Positions 1 to 6,360 of a stretch of 24,439 nucleotides of DNA are shown in pieces; position 1 is the stretch's first letter, and each line of letters opens with the position of its first letter. The translations under genes and the position numbers were made by a program. The stretch is from a virus. The stretch is from IMG/VR virus record IMGVR_UViG_3300044641_002057, positions 1 through 24,439 of that record; one strand, written 5' to 3'. Below the pieces are notes generated by a model. That model was not told where the DNA came from. It saw only the letters and a program-made list of their open reading frames with translations, and searched no databases.

Positions 1-517
1 AGTGTCACTGGTAGCAATTGCCAGGGACGGGGACGAAAGAGATGTCAAGGTTCACACCGAAGACTACGATGAGTCCATTGCACTAGAAGCACTCGGTTGG
101 CTAGCGGCTGTTAAGGAAGCAAAGGAACCGCCAGCACCAGAGAAAGATGCAAGTTACTGTCAGTTCTACTGCAAGTTCTACGAATCATCAGGTGAGATAG
201 GATGCGTTGGTCTAAAAAAAGAACGTACACCAGTCAGTAGTCTACTGATTGAAGATGTAGATATTGACAAGAACGCACTGTTGTACTTACAGTTAGCAGC
301 ACAGATTAAAGAGTTAGAAACACAACAGGATTCTTTGAAGGCATCCTTTGAAGGAGTACTGGGTACTACTAATTCGGGTATCGAAGTCAGTTGGACAACT
401 ATTAAAGGGCGCGAGTCAGTTGACAGTGATGAGGTAGAAAAACTATTAGGGTTTGTCCCTAAGAAGGTAGGAGCTGAGAGTCAGCGACTAACCGTAAAGC
501 AAAATGGAGGCAAGTAA
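1..517 (+). CDS. Cas4/YqaJ-like exonuclease, C-terminal part (5'-truncated by window edge)
   Basis: Open from the first bases of the window, so the true start is probably upstream; a GTG at 2 is the only start-like codon at the edge. The visible 171 residues contain a cysteine cluster (C-x3-C near residues 53-57 and a further Cys in GC about ten residues on), then a helical stretch (about 92-118) and a tail beginning EVSW..KGRESVD. That tail is typical of the end of phage YqaJ/lambda-exo and Cas4-like PD-(D/E)XK nucleases used for recombination and end resection. The catalytic residues would lie upstream, outside the window. The next gene starts directly after the TAA with its GGAGG inside this gene, so the two are translationally coupled. 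The family call is inference from the tail and cysteines; a different nuclease family is possible. Confidence 0.55.
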   Translation, partial: VSLVAIARDGDERDVKVHTEDYDESIALEALGWLAAVKEAKEPPAPEKDASYCQFYCKFYESSGEIGCVGLKKERTPVSSLLIEDVDIDKNALLYLQLAAQIKELETQQDSLKASFEGVLGTTNSGIEVSWTTIKGRESVDSDEVEKLLGFVPKKVGAESQRLTVKQNGGK

Positions 518-991
518 ATGGCTACAGAAGGCACTAAGTATCAGATTAACTTTAAGACACACAAAGACGGAACTCTTATTAACATCTATGCAGATAGCAT
601 CAAGGAATTAGAAGTACAGATCACTGATATTTCAATGATCGCTTCATTGATTAAGTCAACAGAGGCAGAGCTTTACACTGGACCACAGTCTGCACCAGTT
701 GCGCCAACTGCACCAACAGTTGCATCAGTTGCTCAGCAGTTCAATGCAACACCAGTGGCTGCGCCTGCAACAACAGGTGGAGCACAAGAGGTTCGAGACA
801 AGTATGGAAACCTTTGGGTTTACAATTTGCCAGAAGCGCCCGAGTGTGCTCGCGGTAAGATGGTTCTCAAGCACGGTACAGCTCAAGCAACAGGAAAACC
901 TTACAAGGGTTGGTTCGACCCTGCTGCAGGTCCTAACTGGGCCGGACCAAAGGTTCCTAAAGAACAACAATTTCATACTATTTGGGCTTAA
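518..991 (+). CDS. Hypothetical protein with Pro/Ala linker, recombination-operon neighbour
   Basis: 157 residues, ATG start with GGAGG at 506-510. Three parts are visible: an N-terminal block (about 1-52) with alternating beta/helix pattern, a low-complexity Ala/Pro/Thr/Val linker (about 55-87), and a C-terminal block (about 90-157) with the segment ECARGKMVLKHGT followed by TGKPYKGWFDP. The C-terminal block resembles small phage modules that carry a Cys-His zinc site, but here only one Cys and one nearby His remain, so metal binding is doubtful. Its place right after an exonuclease suggests an accessory role in recombination or single-strand DNA handling. That role is inferred from context only; I do not recognise the family with certainty. 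Confidence 0.75.
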   Translation: MATEGTKYQINFKTHKDGTLINIYADSIKELEVQITDISMIASLIKSTEAELYTGPQSAPVAPTAPTVASVAQQFNATPVAAPATTGGAQEVRDKYGNLWVYNLPEAPECARGKMVLKHGTAQATGKPYKGWFDPAAGPNWAGPKVPKEQQFHTIWA

Positions 992-994
992 ACG

Positions 995-1264
995 TTGCGG
1001 CGACCCGATGAATTTGAGTCGCCTAGTTGTGCAACAATCGGTGGTGACTTCTGGTTTCCTGATAAAGAACAGGGATCAATAAGTCTCACCGAGGCTCAGT
1101 ATGCTAAATCAATTTGTAGACGTTGCCCCCACCGCAGAGAATGTGCTGAGTGGGGCATACATAAAGAGAACTTTGGTATATGGGGTGGACTCTCTCCAAG
1201 AGAACGCTTCCGTATTCGCCAACAACGAGGTATTAGATTAAATCAGGAGGACGACGTTGCTTAA
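995..1264 (+). CDS. WhiB-family iron-sulfur transcriptional regulator
   Basis: 89 residues from a TTG start; the previous gene's TAA lies in the same frame 3 bases upstream, so no earlier start is possible. All four WhiB cysteines are present: Cys12, Cys41, Cys44 and Cys50 (C-x2-C-x5-C), followed by the GIWGG turn (61-65) and a basic C-terminus (ERFRIRQQRG) of the kind that contacts DNA. WhiB proteins bind a [4Fe-4S] cluster and act with the primary sigma factor; phage copies such as WhiBTM4 are known to interfere with host Wbl function and can cause superinfection exclusion. The family is found in actinobacteria and their phages, making this the strongest host marker in the window. It overlaps the next gene by 8 bases. 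A start-proximal RBS is weak. Confidence 0.92.
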   Translation: MRRPDEFESPSCATIGGDFWFPDKEQGSISLTEAQYAKSICRRCPHRRECAEWGIHKENFGIWGGLSPRERFRIRQQRGIRLNQEDDVA

Positions 1265-2102
1265 TCTTTCCCGCGCTTGGAGTGGAGTGCTTACCAAAGC
1301 AACACCACTGCCTGATGTGTGGAAAGGTTTAGCAGCCGAAGGTATTAAGTTTCGCAGAGGCCAGGTATGTATGATAGCTGCTGCACCTAATGCTGGTAAG
1401 TCTATGTTCTCGCTAATCTATGCGGTCAAAGCAAAGGTTCCTACATTGTTCTTCTCGGCAGACACAGACACAACTACGGTAATGATGCGTGCTGCTTCAC
1501 ATTTATCTGGTCACTCACAGGTATCGGTTGAGGCAAACCTGTCAAACAATTCACACTATTACGATCCCCAGTTTGAAAAGGTTTCACATATCAAATGGGT
1601 GTTCGACTCATCACCATCTATTGATGATCTTGAACTAGAGATTCGTGCATACGTAGAACTCTACGGGATGCCACCAGAGTTGATAGTGATAGATAACTTA
1701 ATGAATGTAGCAGCAGAAACTGATAACGAGTGGGCAGGACTTCGTGCAATTATGATGGAACTGCACGATATGGCACGCAAGACAGAGGCGTGCGTAATGG
1801 TCCTGCACCACGTATCAGAACAGTCAGAGTATGGTTCCCAAACTGAACCACCTCATCGCAGGGCTATTCACGGCAAGGTATCGCAGTTACCTGCTCTAAT
1901 ACTCACTCTGGGTTTTGATGGTCAGGCAATACTTAAGGTGGCAGCGGTCAAGAATAGATTTGGGCCACACTCAGCAGATGGCAAGAAATATGCACAGCTT
2001 CTAGTAAACTATGCAGCAGTACAGATAGGCGACCAAGATGAGTTTGGTTGGATGTTAAGGAAAGATGCAATCGCAGGATACCAAGGAGGGTATAATGTCT
2101 GA
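1257..2102 (+). CDS. RecA-fold ATPase, DnaB/KaiC-like replicative helicase
   Basis: 281 residues. TTG start chosen because AGGAGG at 1245-1250 sits 6 bases upstream; the start overlaps the whiB-like gene's end. Walker A is APNAGKS (residues 43-49) and Walker B LIVID (142-146); LHH near residue 182 and a later basic segment (VKNRFG) fit the RecA/DnaB core, where the sensor His and arginine finger lie. It has only the ATPase domain, without the N-terminal primase-binding domain of DnaB, and is much shorter than full DnaB (about 450 residues). The two-gene primase lies a few genes downstream, so this is probably the helicase of a split helicase-primase. An alternative is a RecA-like or RadA-like recombination ATPase. 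Confidence 0.82.
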   Translation: MLNLSRAWSGVLTKATPLPDVWKGLAAEGIKFRRGQVCMIAAAPNAGKSMFSLIYAVKAKVPTLFFSADTDTTTVMMRAASHLSGHSQVSVEANLSNNSHYYDPQFEKVSHIKWVFDSSPSIDDLELEIRAYVELYGMPPELIVIDNLMNVAAETDNEWAGLRAIMMELHDMARKTEACVMVLHHVSEQSEYGSQTEPPHRRAIHGKVSQLPALILTLGFDGQAILKVAAVKNRFGPHSADGKKYAQLLVNYAAVQIGDQDEFGWMLRKDAIAGYQGGYNV

Positions 2103-2325
2103 ACAGTTATCAAATAAGTACCGAGACAATCTCAAAGCAGATGCTTTGCGTGCAGAAGTTGATGCACTACGTGAAGATGTTAATTCCATCAAGGTAGACC
2201 TAACCAACTTCGTTGGTGCGTTACTGCAATCTGGTGTTGTCGAGTTAGTTAAAGATGAAGAAGGCAACATCATCTATAAGATCAACAAGGTTGTATTGGT
2301 AGATGAGTCAGTACAACAAGACTAA
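2095..2325 (+). CDS. Small coiled-coil hypothetical protein
   Basis: 76 residues. I place the start at ATG 2095 and not at the in-frame ATG 2065, because AAGGAGG (2083-2089) precedes 2095 with good spacing, and this gives the usual 8-base overlap with the helicase gene. Residues about 12-40 form a heptad-like helix (ALRAEVDALREDV), followed by a short beta-rich tail. No function is recognisable. Its position between helicase-like and nuclease genes suggests a replication accessory or adaptor protein; this is inference only. Confidence 0.75.
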   Translation: MSEQLSNKYRDNLKADALRAEVDALREDVNSIKVDLTNFVGALLQSGVVELVKDEEGNIIYKINKVVLVDESVQQD

Positions 2326-2653
2326 AGGTTCTCAGTTTGAAACAGATGTAATGAAGTGGCTTCGCAAAAGCGGAGTGCTTGCAGAACGTCTGACTAAAGC
2401 TGGGGCAAAGGATGAGGGCGACATCGTAACTGTTATCGCGGGAGAAACCTATATCCTTGAACTCAAGAACAGGGCAACCCTATCGTTGCCTGAGTTCTGG
2501 AGAGAAGCACAAGTTGAGGCGCTTAACTATGCAAAGGCAAGAGGTCTTGGGGAAGTCCCTCTGTCTTACGTGGTAGTTAAGCGTCGCAACGCTTCAATAG
2601 ATCAGGCTTGGGTAATCCAAGACTTAACTCAATGGTTAAAGGAGAAACAATAA
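2303..2653 (+). CDS. PD-(D/E)XK nuclease, Holliday-junction-resolvase-like
   Basis: 116 residues, ATG start overlapping the previous gene by 23 bases. The pattern is that of archaeal Hjc-like and VRR-NUC-like phage resolvases: Glu13 in KGSQFETDV, then Asp40 in DEGD, then the ExK pair Glu53/Lys55 in YILELKNR, all at expected spacing. These enzymes cut branched DNA such as Holliday junctions with a divalent metal. In a phage replication operon the expected job is to resolve recombination or replication intermediates before packaging. The length matches the family (about 110-150). A mismatch-repair-type or restriction-like nuclease of the same fold cannot be excluded. Confidence 0.8.
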   Translation: MSQYNKTKGSQFETDVMKWLRKSGVLAERLTKAGAKDEGDIVTVIAGETYILELKNRATLSLPEFWREAQVEALNYAKARGLGEVPLSYVVVKRRNASIDQAWVIQDLTQWLKEKQ

Positions 2654-2763
2654 TGCCAGTTCCAGGTGGAGAAATCACAACATCAGAGATACTTGTACCA
2701 GAAGTTGTACCAGTAGAGGAAGTAACAGAAGAAGCTGAAGATGATTTGCCAGAATTGTCTTAA
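2653..2763 (+). CDS. Acidic 36-residue peptide, hypothetical
   Basis: ATG overlaps the upstream stop as TAATG, with AAAGGAG just before it, giving translational coupling. The product (begins MPVPGGEITTSEI) is strongly acidic and proline/valine rich (about 11 Glu/Asp, no Lys or Arg), probably disordered. It overlaps the following zinc-protein gene by 23 bases. It could be a real small acidic protein or merely a coupling leader peptide. No function recognised. Confidence 0.55.
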   Translation: MPVPGGEITTSEILVPEVVPVEEVTEEAEDDLPELS

Positions 2764-2920
2764 AGGCGGAGAAGAAAACACACTTGCTCACTACAAGCGT
2801 GCAACTAATTGGCACGACAAGTGCGACTTTAAGGGGTGTGTATGCCAGCACAAGACTGGTCCAGGGTACGTAAAGCGGGACGGTTCAAAGGTGCCGTTGA
2901 TGCAAACTCAATCCCCATAG
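2741..2920 (+). CDS. Small Cys/His zinc-binding protein
   Basis: 59 residues from ATG 2741. It carries an ordered set of metal ligands: Cys3-x2-Cys6, His17, His25, Cys28, and Cys33-x-Cys35-x-His37 (CVCQHK). Such a pattern would be unlikely in a non-coding frame, and it resembles small CxxC...CxCQH proteins of actinophages. It overlaps the acidic peptide by 23 bases and, in a different frame, the primase zinc-domain gene by 79 bases. The start has only a weak purine-rich RBS (GAAGAAG). Function unknown; nucleic-acid binding or a protein adaptor role is plausible. Confidence 0.7.
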   Translation: MICQNCLKGGEENTLAHYKRATNWHDKCDFKGCVCQHKTGPGYVKRDGSKVPLMQTQSP

Positions 2921-3219
2921 GAGCAATCGTTTCCCACTATGGAGGTGAGGTACGTGAAGGCAAGAGTGCTTCGGTTCGTTGCTGTTTACATAGTGACAGT
3001 AGACGTTCAGCAGTTATCAATACTTATGACAATTTATATTTCTGCCATACCTGCGGTAAGGGTGGCAACGCAGCTAACTTAGTGTGCATACTAGAGAACT
3101 TGGAGTTTAACGATGGCCTCAAACGTGCAGTCGAAATTGCTGCTGGAAGCGGCGCAGCAATACGCACAGGCAATAAGTCCAGAGGCTCTAGCCGTACTCG
3201 AAGGACGTGGGATCTCTGA
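2842..3219 (+). CDS. DnaG-type primase zinc-binding (CHC2) domain protein
   Basis: 125 residues. I choose ATG 2842, preceded by AAGGGG (2831-2836), over GTG 2836. The core is a CHC2 zinc ribbon: Cys47-x2-His50 ... Cys68-x2-Cys71, with IVSHYGGEV before it and GKGGNAANLV after it, as in DnaG. In DnaG this domain recognises the template and helps start primer synthesis. Here it is a separate gene; the TOPRIM catalytic domain is encoded by the next gene in another frame, beginning inside this one (107-base overlap). The last roughly 25 residues are basic and Ser/Arg/Gly rich, as expected for an out-of-frame reading of the next gene. Together the two proteins probably form the phage primase. Confidence 0.85.
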   Translation: MPAQDWSRVRKAGRFKGAVDANSIPIGAIVSHYGGEVREGKSASVRCCLHSDSRRSAVINTYDNLYFCHTCGKGGNAANLVCILENLEFNDGLKRAVEIAAGSGAAIRTGNKSRGSSRTRRTWDL

Positions 3220-3763
3220 AGAGACAGCAGGACTGTTTCAGTTAGGCACTATTACCAATCCAATCAATGGTCACGAGATGTATCAAGGGTGGCTATCTAT
3301 CCCATACATCACAGCATCTGGTGGTTGTGTTGGCTTTAAGTTTAGAAGATTAGATGACGCCAAGCCTAAGTATGGATCTCCTACTGGGCAGAAGGCACAC
3401 CTGTATAACGTATGTGACATCACTGTTGACTCACCTTACATCGTTGTATGTGAGGGTGAACTAGATGCGATAGTTACTAGCGGTGAACTAGGTATCCCAG
3501 CAGTAGGTGTACCAGGAGTTGCAGCGTGGAAGCCACACTTTCCAAAGCTCTTTGCAGGTTATGAAACTATCTATGTCGTAGGTGACAATGATGTTAAAGA
3601 AGATGGGTCTAACCCAGGTGCAGAGTTTGCTAAGCGTGTGGCTAACGAGGTAATGAACTCACAGATTGTTACACTACCACCAGGTATGGACATCAATGAT
3701 TACTACTTGGCTAATGGAATTGATGCTACGAGGAAGTTACTGATAGGGGAGTCGAATGTATGA
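3113..3763 (+). CDS. Primase TOPRIM catalytic subunit
   Basis: 216 residues from ATG 3113, with GGAG (3102-3105) at suitable spacing inside the upstream gene. Order of elements: a helical N-terminus with a RGISEETAGLFQLG segment (31-45) typical of the linker before the DnaG/Twinkle core, a KPKYGSP segment (84-90), TOPRIM motif EGELDA (115-119; catalytic Glu115), the GDNDVKEDG acidic loop (157-165; Asp158/Asp160), and PPGMDINDYY (189-198) typical of phage primase-helicases. It lacks both the zinc domain (previous gene) and a fused helicase (the separate ATPase gene at 1257). It should synthesise RNA primers for DNA replication together with the CHC2 protein. It overlaps the next gene by 8 bases. 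Confidence 0.88.
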   Translation: MASNVQSKLLLEAAQQYAQAISPEALAVLEGRGISEETAGLFQLGTITNPINGHEMYQGWLSIPYITASGGCVGFKFRRLDDAKPKYGSPTGQKAHLYNVCDITVDSPYIVVCEGELDAIVTSGELGIPAVGVPGVAAWKPHFPKLFAGYETIYVVGDNDVKEDGSNPGAEFAKRVANEVMNSQIVTLPPGMDINDYYLANGIDATRKLLIGESNV

Positions 3764-4172
3764 CAATGACAAGAAGCGAGTGGGACACGATGCTACAAAC
3801 TTTGCAGCATATGGGCTTCCAGATCCTGAGCTACGATACATCAACGGAAGTAGTATTGATAAAGCCGATAGCGACAAGATAGATTACAAGCACGTCAAGT
3901 TTGTCACTGATGTATGGGAAGTCTTAGATGGTGCAGGTAATCTGCTCATCAAGAAGCACAAAGACTACGGCCCAACTAACATTAGTCTCTCACCTGGTGG
4001 ACCGCTCAATGGTTTGCGTGTGCGTATGCACGACAAGACTGCACGCATCAACCACTTGATTGATACTGGTGCAACACCAGAGAACGAGTCACTACGAGAT
4101 AGCTTCATTGATCTACTGAACTACAGTGCTATCGCACTGATGGTCTTAGATGGTAAGTGGCCTCGTGACTGA
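3756..4172 (+). CDS. DUF1599 / Nmad1-like protein (nucleotide-modification associated)
   Basis: 138 residues, ATG start overlapping the primase gene by 8 bases, with AGGGGAG upstream (3745-3751). The C-terminal two thirds carry the characteristic string KKHKDYGPTNIS, then PLNGLRVRMHDKTARI, then NESLRDSFIDLLNYS and a final ALMVLDGKWP. This matches the DUF1599 / nucleotide modification associated domain 1 family of phages and bacteria. That family is predicted, not proven, to act on modified nucleotides or DNA. Conserved His, Lys, Asp and Arg residues are present, so the core looks intact. The N-terminal 45 residues are less conserved-looking. A role in dNTP metabolism or base modification is inferred. 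Confidence 0.78.
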   Translation: MYDNDKKRVGHDATNFAAYGLPDPELRYINGSSIDKADSDKIDYKHVKFVTDVWEVLDGAGNLLIKKHKDYGPTNISLSPGGPLNGLRVRMHDKTARINHLIDTGATPENESLRDSFIDLLNYSAIALMVLDGKWPRD

Positions 4173-4797
4173 ACTGCACCCAGTAATCTATGACCTAGTG
4201 CCTAGTGTTGCTAACACTATCCATCGTAGGTATAAGAACCACGTTGAGAAGGATGATATCAAGCAAGAGCTGATGGCGTGGGCTATGACTAGAGTAGAAG
4301 ATCACATCATTGATCTAATGGAACCTATCGAAGAGCGACGCAGACACAACGAACAGCGCATTGCGTGGCAGATGAAGCGTGCAGGAGAGCGCTATGCACG
4401 CAAGGAGAAGGCTGCTAAGTCTGGCTACCAGACTAATGATGAGGTTTACTACGAGTCAGCAACCCTTGGTCAGTTACTACCCTTTGTTATTGCATCAGTC
4501 ATAGATGGCACAGTATTAGAGCAAGCACAAGAGATGATTAGAGATGGGCAACCTAAAGGTTCATCATCTCCAGCAGAAGGTGGCAACCTGCTTGCTAACC
4601 TCATTGACATCAAGAAAGGTTTTCTTAAATTAGATCAAGAAGACCAAGCCCTCTTGCGTATGCGCCATCACGAGAGCTTTACCCTGCAACAGATAGCACA
4701 AGTATTAGAGTGTGCCATCTCTACCGCAGATCGTAGGTGTGCTCAGGCTTTGCGTAGGTTGCAGGATAATCTAGGCGGGGTTAGTCCCTGGCAATGA
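4150..4797 (+). CDS. Sigma-70-like RNA polymerase sigma factor
   Basis: Up to 215 residues. The start is uncertain: ATG 4150 or GTG 4165, both inside the upstream gene and with poor RBSs. Residues about 157-207 form a region-4-like helix-turn-helix (LKLDQEDQALLRMRHHESF, then LQQIAQVLECAISTADRRCAQALRRL), where the second helix would read the -35 element. The N-terminal part (about 15-50, IHRRYKNHVEKDDIKQELMAWA) resembles a reduced region 2. The middle (60-150) is charged and unlike standard sigma factors. Such factors are common in actinophages and probably direct host RNA polymerase to phage promoters, perhaps the late head genes. It ends in an ATGA overlap with the next gene. Confidence 0.78.
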   Translation: MVSGLVTELHPVIYDLVPSVANTIHRRYKNHVEKDDIKQELMAWAMTRVEDHIIDLMEPIEERRRHNEQRIAWQMKRAGERYARKEKAAKSGYQTNDEVYYESATLGQLLPFVIASVIDGTVLEQAQEMIRDGQPKGSSSPAEGGNLLANLIDIKKGFLKLDQEDQALLRMRHHESFTLQQIAQVLECAISTADRRCAQALRRLQDNLGGVSPWQ

Positions 4798-5177
4798 ACG
4801 AAGAGTTATTATTTACCTTCTTGCGTGAGAGTTTGTACCCAGATTTAGTAAAGTCTGAGGGCATCTTTGATGCCTATGACTGTATCTCTAGGCAAGCAGG
4901 TCACTACATAGAGTTAAAGTGTAGGGCTGCACACTACAACACCTTGCTGATTGAAGAGATGAAGTATCGCAAGCTGATAACACAAGCAGCAGAGCGTGAC
5001 CTTGTTCCCTTCTACATCAACTCTACCCCTGCCGGTATCTTCTCCTTTGATCTAATGGATTTACCGGAACCAGTATGGTTTAATCACCAGATGCCAGCGA
5101 CAACTGAGTTTGACAGGGTTGAAAAGGTTGAGAAGTTAGTAGGTTATCTACCCATAGAGGAGGGTGTGCAGCTCTAA
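4794..5177 (+). CDS. PD-(D/E)XK-like nuclease, hypothetical
   Basis: 127 residues; its ATG overlaps the sigma gene's stop as ATGA. Residues 22-42 contain Glu22, Asp26/Asp29 (GIFDAYDC) and YIELKCR with the Glu40/Lys42 ExK pair; a Lys-containing helix and a YINSTPAGIFSFDL strand follow. This is the layout of small phage nucleases of the PD-(D/E)XK fold. It is distinct in sequence from the resolvase-like gene at 2303, so the operon encodes at least three nuclease-type proteins. The substrate is unknown. The fold assignment comes from motif spacing only. Confidence 0.68.
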   Translation: MNEELLFTFLRESLYPDLVKSEGIFDAYDCISRQAGHYIELKCRAAHYNTLLIEEMKYRKLITQAAERDLVPFYINSTPAGIFSFDLMDLPEPVWFNHQMPATTEFDRVEKVEKLVGYLPIEEGVQL

Positions 5178-5350
5178 TGCAGTACGACTATCGTTGCCCT
5201 GATTGCAACAGCGTATTAACTATTGAACGTAGTATCCACGAGGAGCCACGTGAACCGTCCTGCTTTGATTGTCACATACCAATGGTGCGTAAGTGGGACT
5301 CACCTGGTGTTACCTTCAAGGGTAAAGGGTTTTACTCTACTGGTGGATAG
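5177..5350 (+). CDS. FmdB-type zinc-ribbon protein
   Basis: 57 residues; the start overlaps the upstream stop as TAATG. It begins MQYDYRCPDC, and the two CxxC knuckles are Cys7/Cys10 and Cys29/Cys32. It then has the conserved MVRKWDSPGVTFKGKGFYSTGG ending (described here as separate parts: MVRKWDSP, then FKGKGFYSTGG), typical of FmdB/CxxC-CxxC-SSSS regulatory-type small proteins found widely in actinobacteria and phages. Function in phages is unproven; it is often annotated as a putative regulator. It is the last gene before the intrinsic terminator and so closes the left rightward operon. Confidence 0.88.
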   Translation: MQYDYRCPDCNSVLTIERSIHEEPREPSCFDCHIPMVRKWDSPGVTFKGKGFYSTGG

Positions 5351-5398
5351 TGTTATTATTTAGTCCTCGGCAGCAAGTAGCTGTAGAGTGCTAGCAAG

Positions 5399-5434
5399 AA
5401 GCCCCCGCCAGTTACAGCGAGGGCTTTTTGTTTT
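5399..5434 (+). terminator. Rho-independent terminator of the left operon
   Basis: Ten-base arms AAGCCCCCGC (5399-5408) and GCGAGGGCTT (5417-5426) pair with one mismatch around an 8-base loop, followed by TTTTTGTTTT (5425-5434). It lies 48 bases after the FmdB-type gene and 30 bases beyond the 3' end of the convergent methyltransferase gene. Read on the other strand the hairpin is followed only by a weak T run (TTCTTG), so it may partly stop leftward transcription too. Confidence 0.88.
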
Positions 5435-5463
5435 GCCAGGAAAGGGTTAAGAACCTAGCAAGA

Positions 5464-5937
5464 TTATTTTAGAAATAGAACCCAGTGTGTACCCATACGT
5501 TTACCTGATGGGTGTCCAAGTACTGGCTTGTATTGGGGGGGGGTAAGAGCCAGTATTTCTTTTAATGGAATAGATACTTCGTTCCACTTAAAGATTAGCG
5601 TGCCATTAGTTTTTAATACTCTAAAACATTCAGCAAAACCTTTAGTAATATCATCTCGCCAGTTCTCACTATCTAGCACACCATATTTCTTACGCATCCA
5701 AGACTTCTCTGAAAGTCTTAGCATATGAGGTGGGTCAAAAACTACCATCTCAAACGTCTCATCTTGGTAAGGAATAGCCCTGAAGTCCATCACCTCATCA
5801 GGTTTAATTTTAATAGTCTGCCCGTTGGTTAATAAGTGAGTCTCATCCTCGCGTATATCACCGAACAAAACTCTCTCGTCCTTCTTGTCAAAGTAGAAAG
5901 ATCTCATTGATGATGCAGGATCTAATACGAGTTTCAT
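5464..5937 (-). CDS. Class I SAM-dependent methyltransferase (phage DNA-methyltransferase-like)
   Basis: 157 residues, a full-length member of a compact phage methyltransferase family. N-terminal LDPASSMRSFYFDKKD (5-20) is in the SAM-binding region. The catalytic-type motif FDPPHM (about 87-92) is a DPPY-like variant with His in place of Tyr. It is followed by AECFRVLKTNGTLIFKWNE (101-119) and a GHPSGKRMGTHWVLF ending. The DPPH motif suggests amino methylation of DNA (N6-adenine or N4-cytosine), but the substrate is not provable here. It is the last gene of the leftward cassette and abuts the stop of the transglycosylase-like gene. A run of nine C on the coding strand (5535-5543) lies in the C-terminal third. 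Confidence 0.83.
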   Translation of the reverse strand: MKLVLDPASSMRSFYFDKKDERVLFGDIREDETHLLTNGQTIKIKPDEVMDFRAIPYQDETFEMVVFDPPHMLRLSEKSWMRKKYGVLDSENWRDDITKGFAECFRVLKTNGTLIFKWNEVSIPLKEILALTPPQYKPVLGHPSGKRMGTHWVLFLK

Positions 5938-6360
5938 TTAGTACCAGCCTCGTCTATCGGAGTGTCCGAGAGCGCGACACGCACTCCCTCCATAGCGATG
6001 ACCAATGTATCGTATGCCGTGAAGGATTTGAAGTTCAGGTTGTCCACTACGCTCTCTAAGGAGTTGAGCAATTCCATAAGCTGAGCTTCTGGGGTTGTCT
6101 GCGAGGTGGTCAAACCTGCTCTCACGGGTCCATAAGGTGACAAGACATCTGATTTGGTTTTGGTTGTAGCCGAGTGCTCGTGCGTAACTAACTGCAAGTG
6201 CCTTGTTCTCACGCTTTTCCTCCATTGTAGCTTTTGTTCTTGCGACTACGCTTAGGTCTTTTGGTAGTTCTCCCCTTATTCCGCGTTGGTCGGGAGCGAA
6301 CGCCCATAGTAACGCTAACACGGGTATTACGAGCAACCCAATTCTTGCCCTCGTCTTCAT
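5938..6360 (-). CDS. Lytic transglycosylase-like (SLT domain) protein with N-terminal membrane anchor
   Basis: 140 residues. Start ATG with AAGGAG 4 bases upstream, located inside the previous gene. Residues about 7-22 are a hydrophobic signal anchor (RIGLLVIPVLALLWAFA). The C-terminal 85 residues match the SLT fold: CLVTLWTRESRFD with candidate catalytic Glu80, ADNPRSSAYGIAQLL (87-101), the QI..GIRYIGHRYG segment and the characteristic final GWY. Such enzymes cleave peptidoglycan glycan strands; in a phage it could serve in lysis or wall remodelling. It sits away from the head module, within a cassette of tiny genes. It overlaps the preceding gene by 152 bases in another frame; an RBS and a full domain support this reading. 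Confidence 0.85.
   Translation of the reverse strand: MKTRARIGLLVIPVLALLWAFAPDQRGIRGELPKDLSVVARTKATMEEKRENKALAVSYARALGYNQNQIRCLVTLWTRESRFDHLADNPRSSAYGIAQLLRERSGQPELQILHGIRYIGHRYGGSACRALGHSDRRGWY

Noticed and set aside
5934-6212. 92-residue minus-strand open frame
   Set aside because: It lies almost wholly inside the transglycosylase-like gene on the same strand; that gene has a full SLT motif set, signal anchor and RBS, while this frame has none.
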